Below are positions 9,842 to 18,580 of a DNA stretch of 64,000 nt, piece by piece. A model generated the notes under the pieces. That model was not told where the DNA came from. It saw only the letters and a program-made list of their open reading frames with translations, and ran no database searches. The position numbers and the translations under genes are program-made. The DNA is from Flagellimonas lutimaris. GTDB lineage: Bacteria; Bacteroidota; Bacteroidia; Flavobacteriales; Flavobacteriaceae. Location: NCBI RefSeq assembly GCF_003581615.1, contig NZ_QXFH01000070.1:372001-436000 (forward strand). Direction: 5' to 3'. Numbering within the stretch: position 1 is the first letter of the stretch; each line of letters starts with the position of its first letter.

Positions 9842-11686
9842 ATGAAGCGTTCCTTTTTATTAGCCTTTTTCGGGGCCACTCTTTTTTTAAGTGCACAAAA
9901 CTCAAGTAGCTGGCAACAGCACGTGGATTATACCATGGATGTGCAAATGGATGTGAAAACATATCAGTACACCGGTACCCAAAAATTAGTCTACACCAAC
10001 AACTCTCCAGATGATTTGAATCGTGTTTTCTATCATTTGTTTTACAATGCTTTTCAGCCCGGTAGTGAAATGGATATTAGACTCCAAAACATCAAAGATC
10101 CCGATAAAAGGATGGTGGAAAACGGAGAAAGTAGGATTGCCTCACTTTCAGAAAGTGAAATGGGGTACTTGCATGCTAAATCCCTTACTCAGGATGGACG
10201 ACCAGTTTCTTTTAAAGAAGAGGGAACCATTCTTGTGGTAGATTTGGACAAACCTATTCCGGCCGGTGGAAAAACCACATTAGAAATGACCTTTGAAGGT
10301 CAAGTCCCTTTACAAATAAGACGTTCTGGAAGAAACAGCAAAGAAAATGTGGCGCTTTCCATGAGCCAATGGTATCCTAAACTTTCAGAATATGATTTTG
10401 AAGGATGGCACCCCAACCCATACATCGCTCGTGAATTTCATGGCGTATGGGGAGATTTTGATGTCAAAATTACATTGGACAAGGATTACACCGTAGGAGG
10501 CACTGGCTATCTTCAAAATCCACAAGAAATTGGTCATGGTTATGAAACTCCCGGGACCAAAGTAAAAACCAAGGGAAAAACCCTTACCTGGCATTTTAAA
10601 GCCCCTAATGTACACGATTTTATGTGGGCTGCCGACCCAGAATATATTCATGATACTTATGTGATGGAAAATGGGCCTACGCTTCATTTTTTCTACAAAG
10701 ACAATCCAGAATTCAATGAAAACTGGAAAAACCTTCAGCCAAAAACGGCAGAGGCAATGACGTTTTTTAGCAACAATGTTGGCAAATATCCTTACGAGCA
10801 ATATTCCGTTGTTCAAGGAGGAGATGGTGGAATGGAGTATGCTATGAGTACGCTGGTTACTGGAAATCGTGAATTCGGAAGCTTGGTAGGTGTAATGGTA
10901 CATGAAATGGCTCACTCTTGGTTTCAGCATGTTTTGGCCACCAATGAATCGGAGCACGAATGGATGGATGAAGGGTTTACTTCCTTTATCAGCAGTTTGT
11001 GCATGAACCAAATTATGGAGCAGAACAAGCAAAACCCCTTCGAAGGGTCGTACCGAGGCTACTATGCCTTGGTAAACTCTGGTTTGGAGATGCCACAATC
11101 CACTCATGCTGACAGATACACCACAAACTTTGCTTATGGGGTTGCAGCTTACAGCAAAGGATCAATATTTCTTTCGCAACTTGGTTATGTAATCGGACAG
11201 GATAAATTGATGGAAACCATTCAAAAATATTTTGAGGACTTCAAGTTTAAGCACCCAGTACCGAACGACATCAAAAGAACAGCAGAGAAAGTATCTGGAA
11301 TGGAACTTAACTGGTATTTGACCGATTGGACACAAACAACCAACACGATTGATTACGGTATTAAAAGTGTTGAAGCGGATGGGGACAAAACTAAAGTAAG
11401 CATGGAAAGAATTGGCGAAATGCCAATGCCTTTGGATATTTTGGTAGTAGGTAAAGATGGAACACAAGAAACCTATTATGTGCCACTGCGCATGATGTAT
11501 GGAGAAAAAGATAACCCTTACCCCAACCTAGAACGTACTGTTTTGAAAGATTGGCCATGGGCTTACCCAACGTATGAGTTTACATTGGACATGCCTTTGG
11601 ATAACGTTCAGGCCATTATGATCGACCCATCACAATTAATGGCCGATGTAGATGGGGAAAACAACGTATATCAGGCAGAGGAATAG
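9842..11686 (+). CDS. M1-family zinc metallopeptidase (aminopeptidase)
   Basis: 614-residue secreted peptidase. A Sec signal peptide (1-18, ending FLSAQ) precedes an N-terminal beta domain and the gluzincin core: H354-E-M-A-H358 with the third zinc ligand Glu377 in EWMDEGF, exactly the HExxH-X18-E spacing of M1 enzymes. The upstream GGDGGMEYAMSTL corresponds to the GAMEN exopeptidase motif of the family, here diverged to GGMEY. It probably acts in the periplasm on peptides. It follows the S8 peptidase with 3 bases between, which suggests joint peptide degradation. A stem-loop follows at 11712. Confidence 0.93.
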   Translation: MKRSFLLAFFGATLFLSAQNSSSWQQHVDYTMDVQMDVKTYQYTGTQKLVYTNNSPDDLNRVFYHLFYNAFQPGSEMDIRLQNIKDPDKRMVENGESRIASLSESEMGYLHAKSLTQDGRPVSFKEEGTILVVDLDKPIPAGGKTTLEMTFEGQVPLQIRRSGRNSKENVALSMSQWYPKLSEYDFEGWHPNPYIAREFHGVWGDFDVKITLDKDYTVGGTGYLQNPQEIGHGYETPGTKVKTKGKTLTWHFKAPNVHDFMWAADPEYIHDTYVMENGPTLHFFYKDNPEFNENWKNLQPKTAEAMTFFSNNVGKYPYEQYSVVQGGDGGMEYAMSTLVTGNREFGSLVGVMVHEMAHSWFQHVLATNESEHEWMDEGFTSFISSLCMNQIMEQNKQNPFEGSYRGYYALVNSGLEMPQSTHADRYTTNFAYGVAAYSKGSIFLSQLGYVIGQDKLMETIQKYFEDFKFKHPVPNDIKRTAEKVSGMELNWYLTDWTQTTNTIDYGIKSVEADGDKTKVSMERIGEMPMPLDILVVGKDGTQETYYVPLRMMYGEKDNPYPNLERTVLKDWPWAYPTYEFTLDMPLDNVQAIMIDPSQLMADVDGENNVYQAEE

Positions 11687-11711
11687 GCGCCTCTTTCTTT
11701 ATAAAAATTTT

Positions 11712-11740
11712 AAGGGTGGCCAATTGTGCCACCCTTTCTT
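11712..11740 (+). terminator. Rho-independent terminator after the M1 peptidase gene
   Basis: A 9-bp perfect stem (AAGGGTGGC / GCCACCCTT) with a 7-base loop is followed by a T-rich run. It lies 26 bases after the stop codon and separates the peptidase operon from rnpA. Confidence 0.7.
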
Positions 11741-11795
11741 ATTCTATATAAGATTTATTTAAGTAATTTACCCATTAAAAGGAACTGTCGCGAAA

Positions 11796-12239
11796 ATGCT
11801 GGAAGAAAACACCAATTCAAATAAGACAGATGAACCCCTAAAGTCTCCTCAAGGGGACATTGCCTTTCCCAAAAAAGAAAAGCTTACCAACAAAAAGGTG
11901 TTCGAAGCGCTTTTTACCGAAGGCAAAAATTTACGAGAGTTTCCCATTAAACTTATCTACCTCAGCACCAATTCCAAAGAAGAGTTCCCCATAAAAGTTG
12001 CCGTGGTCGCTCCCAAGAAAAGATTTAAAACCGCTGTGGACCGTAACCGGATAAAGCGACTTTTGAGGGAAGCCTACAGACTAAATAAGCCCTTCATTTT
12101 TAACAACATTGAGGGAAACTTTGCGTTCATATTTTTATACCTTGGCAAGAAGGCCCCAAGTTTTAATGAAGTTGATGCGGCCATGAAAAAACTGTTAGAG
12201 GCCTTTGTAAAAAAAGAATTCCATGAAAAGATTGATTAA
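11796..12239 (+). CDS. rnpA: Ribonuclease P protein component
   Basis: 147-residue protein subunit that helps the RNase P RNA bind and cleave pre-tRNA 5' leaders. The family core starts near residue 26 (FPKKEKLTNKKVFEALFTEG) and contains the RNP-like motif AVDRNRIKRLLREAYR. The first 25 residues, polar and low in conservation, are an extension beyond the typical family start. ATG at 11796 is preceded by AAGGA at 11779-11783, a possible ribosome-binding site. The last 17 bases overlap the next gene, implying translational coupling to the S41 protease. There is no rpmH neighbour here. Confidence 0.93.
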   Translation: MLEENTNSNKTDEPLKSPQGDIAFPKKEKLTNKKVFEALFTEGKNLREFPIKLIYLSTNSKEEFPIKVAVVAPKKRFKTAVDRNRIKRLLREAYRLNKPFIFNNIEGNFAFIFLYLGKKAPSFNEVDAAMKKLLEAFVKKEFHEKID

Positions 12240-13848
12240 AAAGCAGGTTTTAATTCCCATTTTGGCGCTTGCCGTTTTGATCGGGGCCAGTAGTTTTAAA
12301 AGCGACTTTTTTGAGATTGCCAAACAAATAGAAATCTTTACTACCCTTTTTAAGGAACTCAACATGAACTATGTGGACGAGACCAATCCTGCAGAGTTGA
12401 TGGATTCGGCCATAAAAAACATGTTGGGCGAATTAGACCCCTATACCCAGTTCTTGAACGAACAGGACGTTGAATCTTTCAAAATCAACAATTCTGGAGA
12501 ATATTCAGGTATTGGAGCCCTGGTTCGTTCTTATGAAAATAAGTTGGTGGTTGTTGAGCCCTACCAAGGTTATGCCGCGGATAAAGCAGGGCTAAAGGCT
12601 GGAGATGAGATTATTAAAATTGGCGAAACCTTGGTTGCCGACTTCGACGATAATGCTGGAGAGCTCCTCAAAGGAGCCAACAACTCCACAGTAGAGGTTA
12701 CCTTTTTAAGACAAGGAGAAACCAAAACTGCCACAATTACTCGCCAGGGTGTCGAGGTGGATGCTGTTCCGTTTTACGATATGATTGACGACAAAACAGG
12801 ATATATTGTGTTGTCCCGTTTCAATAGGAAGGCTTCCAAGCAGACAAAATTAGCCATGCAGGACCTTAAAGGTCAAGGCGCAGAAAGGTTGGTTTTGGAC
12901 TTAAGAGGAAACCCCGGGGGATTGTTGTCCGAAGCCATAAATGTTACCAACCTATTTGTGCCCAAGGGAGAATTAATCGTAACGACAAGATCCAAGGTAA
13001 AAAAGTTCAATCAAGAATACAGAACCAAAAACAAACCCGAGGACGAAGAGATTCCATTAGTTGTTTTAGTTGATGGAAAAAGTGCGTCGGCAAGTGAAAT
13101 AGTTTCCGGTGGCCTACAAGATTTGGATCGGGCCGTAATTGTTGGAGCCCGAAGTTTTGGCAAAGGATTGGTACAACGACCCCTTAAACTTACTTATGGA
13201 ACACAATTAAAGGTCACTATTTCTAGATATTATACTCCTTCTGGACGATGCATACAGTCATTGGACTATTGGAACAGAGATGCTGAAGGAAATGCCGTTC
13301 GCAACACCAATTTTAATGAGTTCACCACAAAAAATGGCCGAAAAGTTTGGGACGGGGGTGGCGTAATGCCGGATGTTACCATAGAATCTTTAAAAACCAA
13401 CTCCCTTATTGACGCTTTGGAAGCCAATAATATTGTTTTTGATTTTGCAACGGAGTATTTCTACGATCACAGTTTTGATTCAGTAGAAAACTTTAATTTT
13501 TCCGATGCTGATTATGCATTGTTTAAATCGTACGCCAAAGAGCAAAACTTCTCCTACCAAACCAAAACAGAAAAACTACTAGAGGAGTCTGTCAATGGTG
13601 ATGATACCTTATTGGGGGCCGAAGTACAGGAAAAGTACAAAGACCTGCTTCTTGCTGTGAATAGGGGAAAAATAACTGCCTTAGATAATTTCCAAAAGGA
13701 AATCCAAAAGAATCTGGAAGACGAAATCATAACCAGATATTTTTACCGGGAAGGTCTTTATAAATACTACCTAAACCACGATGATGCCATTCTCACCGCA
13801 AAAGAATTGCTTGCCGATAACAATAAGTACTCAAGTATTTTAAAATAA
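12223..13848 (+). CDS. S41-family C-terminal processing peptidase (CtpA/Prc type)
   Basis: 541-residue periplasmic Ser/Lys protease. An N-terminal membrane anchor or signal (residues 8-27) is followed by a helical region, a PDZ domain (about 85-165, with AADKAGLKAGDEIIKIGE) and the S41 catalytic domain with DLRGNPGG, the nucleophile Ser in the SASAS stretch at residues 287-291, and the general base Lys314 in SFGKGLVQ. An unusual C-terminal extension of about 140 residues after the VMPDV segment is common in Bacteroidota members. The ATG lies inside the 3' end of rnpA. It probably trims or degrades envelope proteins. Confidence 0.93.
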   Translation: MKRLIKKQVLIPILALAVLIGASSFKSDFFEIAKQIEIFTTLFKELNMNYVDETNPAELMDSAIKNMLGELDPYTQFLNEQDVESFKINNSGEYSGIGALVRSYENKLVVVEPYQGYAADKAGLKAGDEIIKIGETLVADFDDNAGELLKGANNSTVEVTFLRQGETKTATITRQGVEVDAVPFYDMIDDKTGYIVLSRFNRKASKQTKLAMQDLKGQGAERLVLDLRGNPGGLLSEAINVTNLFVPKGELIVTTRSKVKKFNQEYRTKNKPEDEEIPLVVLVDGKSASASEIVSGGLQDLDRAVIVGARSFGKGLVQRPLKLTYGTQLKVTISRYYTPSGRCIQSLDYWNRDAEGNAVRNTNFNEFTTKNGRKVWDGGGVMPDVTIESLKTNSLIDALEANNIVFDFATEYFYDHSFDSVENFNFSDADYALFKSYAKEQNFSYQTKTEKLLEESVNGDDTLLGAEVQEKYKDLLLAVNRGKITALDNFQKEIQKNLEDEIITRYFYREGLYKYYLNHDDAILTAKELLADNNKYSSILK

Positions 13849-13959
13849 CGAAAGCATTACAACAACCCATTTAGGGCATCTATCAATTCATGTCGTGTAA
13901 CCGTCAAGTTTTTCAAACAGGGACAGTATTTTGGAGCTACCTTAAGGAAAATATTGTTC

Positions 13960-14915
13960 ATGACCTACATGATACTTACCTTGATTTTAGTCGGGTTTAT
14001 TCTTTTGTTTTGGCTTTACAATTTAATGTACAATTGTTTTTCCAGGTCCTTTTGTATTTTAAAAAACCGAAATAGTGGCTCCATCACTATAAAGGATGCT
14101 TCCATTATTTGCGTGACCACCATAAAAAAAGGAAAAAACCATTAGTAGAACTGTTGGTTTTATTCGAAAACTTTTCTGGACATCATATCCACAGAAAAAT
14201 AAGGGTTTGGGACAGCAAGCCTCAGTTAAATAGATTCCAGCCAGACAAAACTATCCCAATGGGGCTAAACATTGCAAGAAAACCCAAGGACCCAGTATTT
14301 CTTTCGCAAAAGATGTGTCGCTTCTCTTTTATGTTTGTAATTATATGTAGCTTAAAAACCATCCTATATGTTACGGGTTGCTATATTATCATGGGCGAAA
14401 TTTTTGGAAGGATTTTTTCGGAGCCGGACAGATACGAGCATGTTTTTAAATCATCGAACACCTGGCAAATAGGACTACTATTTATTGGTATTACTGCTTT
14501 TCTTTATCTGCTTTCACAAAAAATCGGTGTTTTGGTCACCGGTAAAACAATGGGGCAAAACTGGAATCTATTGTATTACGGTATTGGGGCAACAGCAACG
14601 ATTTCGGGATGCAGGAACACAGGAACGTTTATCAAAAATAATCCTGTGGTACAGTTCAATTATACATTTGAAGCTTATGGTAAAAACAGAGTCGAAGGGG
14701 ATGATAAAAAAGTTATTGAAAAAGATCAATCACCACAAGAAACCGAACAATTGGAAATTATGTATCTCCCCAACGACCCTTCAATTTCCCGAATTACCGA
14801 AAACCTGGAGTCTATGGAATTCAACCGCTTTCTTAATATAAAATTTATGGTGGTCGTCTTCATTTTTTCGGCCGTTTTTATATTCTCTTTTTATCAAACC
14901 GTCTTCAATGTGTGA
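13960..14915 (+). CDS. Multi-pass membrane protein of unknown function, interrupted by a -1 frameshift
   Basis: Two overlapping reading frames together look like one gene. The first (13960-14145) encodes MTYMILTLILVGFI, a hydrophobic segment, and ends shortly after SIICVTTIKKGKNH. The second is open across the junction to 14915 and carries VELLVLFENFSG, two to three membrane segments (FMFVIICSLKTILYVTG; IGLLFIGITAFLYLL; FMVVVFIFSAVFIFS) and a beta-rich domain with NPVVQFNYTFEAYGKN and IMYLPNDPSISRITENLES, which recalls DUF3592-like proteins. Joining needs a -1 shift at the A-rich tract near 14133-14139, giving about 318 residues. Either a sequencing or mutational indel or programmed slippage explains it. 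No function is assigned. Confidence 0.6.
14133..14139 (+). other. Candidate -1 slippery heptamer at the frameshift junction
   Basis: In the upstream frame the codons GGA AAA AAC form the heptamer A AAA AAC in the X XXY YYZ register, which allows -1 slippage of both tRNAs. A second A AAA AAA run in the same register lies at 14124-14130. After slipping, reading continues CCA TTA GTA into the downstream frame. No clear stimulatory stem-loop is seen. Confidence 0.4.
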
Positions 14916-14955
14916 ATTTAGAATTAAAAAGAAGGAATAAATCCTATTTTTGGGC

Positions 14956-16203
14956 ATGCAACAACTAAAGGTCTGTGAACTTTTTGCGGGAGTTGGTGGT
15001 TTTCGCCTAGGGCTGGAAAATACAGGGCGCTACAAAGTAGTATGGAGCAACCAATGGGAGCCTTCTACCAAAATGCAGCACGCATCCTTGGTTTATGAGG
15101 CTCGTTTTGGGTCTGAAAACCACTCTAATTCCAATATTGAAACCGTAAAAACCAAAGAAATACCAGATCACGACATGCTTGTTGGCGGTTTTCCGTGCCA
15201 AGATTATTCCGTTGCCACATCTTTAAAGAATTCCAAAGGCCTCATAGGCAAAAAAGGCGTCCTCTGGTGGTCCATTCATCGGATTCTTACCGAAACAAAG
15301 AACAGGCCTAAATACCTTTTTTTGGAAAATGTGGATCGTCTTTTAAAATCCCCATCCAATCAGCGCGGAAGAGATTTTGCTGTTATGCTCCGTAGTTTAT
15401 CAGATTTAGGTTATGCCGTGGAATGGCGCGTGATAAATGCGGCCGAGTATGGTATGCCACAGCGCCGAAGGCGCGTTTTTTTTCTAGCATATTTAAAGGA
15501 TACCCATATTTACCATAAACTCCGAAAAACTGCTCCCACAGACTGGATTTTGAAGGAAGGAACTTTTAGTGAAGTCTTTCCTGTTGTCCAATCAGCTCAA
15601 AACCTGGTTTTTTTTGATTTAGAGAAGGATTTGGTAACACTATCCAATGAATTCAATAAAGAACAAGGTCTTTCCCCTTTTTTGAACACGGGTGTCTGTA
15701 TTGATGGGAAAGTATCCACGTTAAAAACTGCTCCTTATCATGATGGAAAAAGAACACTACTTTCCGATATTTTAGAAAAAGACTCTATTCCATCCGAATA
15801 TTATATAGATGAATCGGATTTGCCCAAATGGGAATATTTAAAGGGTTCCAAAAAAGAAATACGCAAGACCAAAGCAGGTTTTAAATACAATTACAGCGAA
15901 GGAAGCATGGTGTTTCCCGATGCTCTTGATCAACCTTCCAGAACAATAATAACCGGCGAGGGCGGTAAATCCCCATCCCGGTTTAAACACGTGGTCCAGA
16001 CCTCCAAGGGACTGCGAAGACTTTTACCTGTTGAATTGGAACGGTTGAACATGTTTCCGGATAATCATACCCAATTGGAGGGCATCTCGGATGCCAAGCG
16101 TGCCTTTTTTATGGGCAACGCACTTGTGGTAGGTATTGTGGAAAAAGTAGGTGCTTCCCTGTTCCGGAAAATAACCGAATTTGAAAAGCAAGTTCAAAGC
16201 TGA
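14956..16203 (+). CDS. DNA (cytosine-5-)-methyltransferase
   Basis: 415-residue C5 methyltransferase that transfers a methyl group from SAM to cytosine in a specific DNA site. Motif I is CELFAGVGGFRLGLE, motif IV GGFPCQDYSVA with the nucleophile Cys81, motif VI FLENVDRLL, motif VIII AEYGMPQRRRRVF, and motif X near FMGNALVVG at the C-terminus. The variable region between motifs VIII and IX is the target-recognition domain; its site cannot be read. ATG 14956 is preferred to a TTG two codons earlier. The following gene overlaps it by 23 bases, as expected for a restriction-modification pair or a coupled accessory gene. Confidence 0.95.
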   Translation: MQQLKVCELFAGVGGFRLGLENTGRYKVVWSNQWEPSTKMQHASLVYEARFGSENHSNSNIETVKTKEIPDHDMLVGGFPCQDYSVATSLKNSKGLIGKKGVLWWSIHRILTETKNRPKYLFLENVDRLLKSPSNQRGRDFAVMLRSLSDLGYAVEWRVINAAEYGMPQRRRRVFFLAYLKDTHIYHKLRKTAPTDWILKEGTFSEVFPVVQSAQNLVFFDLEKDLVTLSNEFNKEQGLSPFLNTGVCIDGKVSTLKTAPYHDGKRTLLSDILEKDSIPSEYYIDESDLPKWEYLKGSKKEIRKTKAGFKYNYSEGSMVFPDALDQPSRTIITGEGGKSPSRFKHVVQTSKGLRRLLPVELERLNMFPDNHTQLEGISDAKRAFFMGNALVVGIVEKVGASLFRKITEFEKQVQS

Positions 16204-16789
16204 TCTATCCAAAGAAAAACAATTAACCCCCTTACTGGATCATTATTATAAAAAACACTTGAAGCATTACCGTTTTGAGCGTGTTACCCATCTTAAAAAA
16301 CAATTGCAGGGCATATATCTTATCCTAAAGGACAACCGTTCAAAAAAGCAGTTTTTTATGGATGAGAAAGCACAGCTCGAATATATCAATGAAAGCTTGC
16401 CCACCTTTGCCTTTGAACTTTTTTATCATAAGAATAACGCTCAAAAACAGGGATGGTTGTTCGATGCTACCAAAAAGACACAATTTTACGCTTTGGTCAC
16501 TAGTATTTATTCGGATGTGGATGATGTTTTTACCTCTTGCAATATCACTTTTGTGAATCGGGAAAAATTAATTTTACGTTTACATGAAACGGGCTTGAAC
16601 CAAAAGTTTTTAAACCAATTGGCCTGTGTCCATAATGAACTGCACGAAAAGTTGGTGATGAAAGAGCTTGATTCAAAATACGAAGGATATCTCTTCTTTT
16701 CCACGAAAAACAAAGCAGAAAAGCCCATAAACCTTATTCTTAAGTTGGAATATTTGGAGCGCATTGGTATAGCGAAAAGGTTGGTTTAG
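16181..16789 (+). CDS. Unknown protein, candidate restriction endonuclease partner of the methyltransferase
   Basis: 202-residue soluble protein starting at TTG 16181, inside the end of the methyltransferase gene; an in-frame stop at 16172 excludes an earlier start and the next ATG is 59 codons in. I do not recognise a named family. The middle part reads FFMDEK, then FAFELFYHKNN, QKQGWLFDATKKTQFYAL, a pattern of an acidic strand followed by GW and a K-T-x-F/Y turn that resembles diverged PD-(D/E)xK nucleases. No signal peptide or membrane segment is visible. The overlap and co-orientation argue for a functional pair, but endonuclease activity is inference only. Confidence 0.72.
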   Translation: MKSKFKADLSKEKQLTPLLDHYYKKHLKHYRFERVTHLKKQLQGIYLILKDNRSKKQFFMDEKAQLEYINESLPTFAFELFYHKNNAQKQGWLFDATKKTQFYALVTSIYSDVDDVFTSCNITFVNREKLILRLHETGLNQKFLNQLACVHNELHEKLVMKELDSKYEGYLFFSTKNKAEKPINLILKLEYLERIGIAKRLV

Positions 16790-17226
16790 TTCTTTAACAT
16801 TCTCCTATGCGGAATGCCATCTTCTAAATATTCTTCACCAAAGGCATTAAAACCAAGTTCCTTGTAAAATTTTAATAAGTAGGATTGTGCGGAAATTTCG
16901 ATGGGTTTATTGGGGAATCGTTCCTGAATCGCGGTTAAAGAAGCTTGCATAATCTGTTTGCCCAACCCATATTTACGTTGGTCTTGTGCAACAACCACCC
17001 GACCAATACTTACATTATCAAAATAATCGCCAGGTTTAAAAATGCGGGTGTAAGCGACTATTTCACCATCCTTTACTCCTATAACATGAAGTGCTTTTTG
17101 ATCCTTATTGTCCACATCTTGATATACGCAGTCTTGTTCCACCACAAAAACCTCGCTACGGAGGCGCAAAATTTGGTAGAGTTCTTCGGTAGTGAGTTGA
17201 TCAAAGGTTTTTATAGATACTTGCAT
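16786..17226 (-). CDS. GNAT-family N-acetyltransferase, ElaA-like
   Basis: 146-residue acyl-CoA-dependent N-acetyltransferase. It begins MQVSIKTFDQLTTEELYQIL and LRSEVFVVEQDCVYQDVD, typical of the ElaA subgroup, and has the acetyl-CoA-binding segment SIGRVVVAQDQRKYGLGKQIM (motif A, Q/RxxGxG/A) and the C-terminal YLLKFYKELGF. The substrate is not known for this subgroup. The ATG shares its A with the TGA of the upstream cation transporter gene (TGATG), so translation is probably coupled. Its stop region overlaps the convergent unknown gene by 4 bases. Confidence 0.9.
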   Translation of the reverse strand: MQVSIKTFDQLTTEELYQILRLRSEVFVVEQDCVYQDVDNKDQKALHVIGVKDGEIVAYTRIFKPGDYFDNVSIGRVVVAQDQRKYGLGKQIMQASLTAIQERFPNKPIEISAQSYLLKFYKELGFNAFGEEYLEDGIPHRRMLKN

Positions 17227-18143
17227 CAATCTTGGACTATTACGCTTTTGGAATCACACTTGTCAAACTCAGGTTGGATATTCACATGATTGATTCCATG
17301 CTTATGGTAAACGTGTTCCTCAATTTTTTCCAAAATTTCATCAAACTCGGAAAGTCGGATATCCTTTTTAAAATCGATATGGGCCTCCATGTGCACTTCT
17401 TCTTCATTAAGTTGCCAAATATGCACATGGTGTACGTTTTTAATCTGGTCTATGGTACATACGGATTCCACAATATCTTGTATAACAACTGATTTAGGAG
17501 TAAAAAGCATCAATACTTTTGTAGATTCCTTCAAAAGGTCGTACCCCATATATATTAAATAAATACTTATTATCAAGGTCAATATGGCATCCACCCAATA
17601 AATCTGAAAATACTTCATCAAAATACCGCCAATCAATACTGCTACTGAAGCCATCATATCGGTGAGCAAATGCAAATAAGCGGACTTCATGTTCATGTTG
17701 TGGTCGGCATCCTTTTTCAACAACAACACACTGAAACCATTACCAGCAACCGCAATTAAAGCTAGCCAAATTACAAGGTTGGATTCAATTTCTTTAGGAT
17801 CCATCAACCTTTCAACAGCTTCTTTCATCAAAATTATAGCCACTACCATAAGAGTTGCCGCATTTATAAATGCGGCTAAAATTTCGGCACGTTTATAACC
17901 AAAGGTTTTATGACTGGATGCTTTCTTTTTACCCAACCTTCTTGCACCATAACTAATTACAAGAGAAATAACATCGCTAAAATTATGAAGTGCATCCGAC
18001 AATAGTGCCAAACTTCCGGAAAGTAAACCTCCAATAATTTGAGCCAACGTAATGCCAATGTTCAGGAAAATTGATATAAGAAGATTTCTTCCTTTTAGGT
18101 CGGGGTGTGCATGTGAATGCCCATGATGATGGTGGTGAGCCAT
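17226..18143 (-). CDS. Cation diffusion facilitator transporter (CzcD/ZitB-like)
   Basis: 305-residue inner-membrane divalent metal/proton antiporter, most likely for Zn2+. A His-rich start (five consecutive His, then GHSHAH) is a native metal-binding tail. Six membrane segments follow, with metal-site residues in LLSDALHNFSD (TM2) and HLLTDMMAS (TM5), then a His-rich cytoplasmic domain (VHHVHIWQLNEEEVHMEAHID) that dimerises and binds metal. It lies 5 bases after rpiB and is coupled to the GNAT gene, forming an rpiB-CDF-GNAT operon. Confidence 0.94.
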   Translation of the reverse strand: MAHHHHHGHSHAHPDLKGRNLLISIFLNIGITLAQIIGGLLSGSLALLSDALHNFSDVISLVISYGARRLGKKKASSHKTFGYKRAEILAAFINAATLMVVAIILMKEAVERLMDPKEIESNLVIWLALIAVAGNGFSVLLLKKDADHNMNMKSAYLHLLTDMMASVAVLIGGILMKYFQIYWVDAILTLIISIYLIYMGYDLLKESTKVLMLFTPKSVVIQDIVESVCTIDQIKNVHHVHIWQLNEEEVHMEAHIDFKKDIRLSEFDEILEKIEEHVYHKHGINHVNIQPEFDKCDSKSVIVQD

Positions 18144-18148
18144 AGAGT

Positions 18149-18580
18149 TTATCTACAAGGAATTTTTTCGATTCTTCGTTCGTGTCTGCCTCCGTCGAAT
18201 TCTGTATTCAAAAAAGTTTCTACCATATCCAGTGCTTGCGGAAGCGAAATAAAACGAGCTGGCAAACTTAAAATATTGGCATCATTGTGCTCCCTTGCCA
18301 ATTGGGTAATTTCTTTGTTCCAACAAAGTGCGCCCCTAACATTTTGGTGTTTGTTAATTGTCATTGTGGCACCATTGCCACTACCGCACAACACTATACC
18401 CAAATCAACATTTCCTTCTGCCACATCAGTAGCCACTGGATGGGTAAAATCAGGATAATCAACACTATCGGTACCATCGGTGCCATAGTTTACTACTTCA
18501 ATTCCCTTAGATTTTAGCAGCCCAATAATGGCCAATTTATAATCGGTTCCGGCGTGGTCGTTTCCTATCGCAATTTTCAT
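18149..18580 (-). CDS. rpiB: Ribose 5-phosphate isomerase B
   Basis: 143-residue cytosolic isomerase converting ribose 5-phosphate and ribulose 5-phosphate in the non-oxidative pentose phosphate pathway. It starts MKIAIGNDHAGTDYK, with the RpiB/LacAB signature, has active-site Cys in GIVLCGSGNGATM, and the phosphate-binding NKHQNVRGALCWN and HNDANILSLPARFI. Length is typical. It is the first gene of a minus-strand operon, with a TACCTTTG element 27 bases upstream in the AT-rich gap. Confidence 0.97.
   Translation of the reverse strand: MKIAIGNDHAGTDYKLAIIGLLKSKGIEVVNYGTDGTDSVDYPDFTHPVATDVAEGNVDLGIVLCGSGNGATMTINKHQNVRGALCWNKEITQLAREHNDANILSLPARFISLPQALDMVETFLNTEFDGGRHERRIEKIPCR

Noticed and set aside
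10385..11107. 240-residue minus-strand reading frame inside the M1 peptidase gene
   Set aside because: Shadow of the M1 gene, whose HExxH-X18-E site is intact on the plus strand.
17226..18143. Five-His start of the CDF transporter as a cloning tag or vector contamination
   Set aside because: Followed by native GHSHAH and a full transporter; His-rich N-termini are normal in this family.
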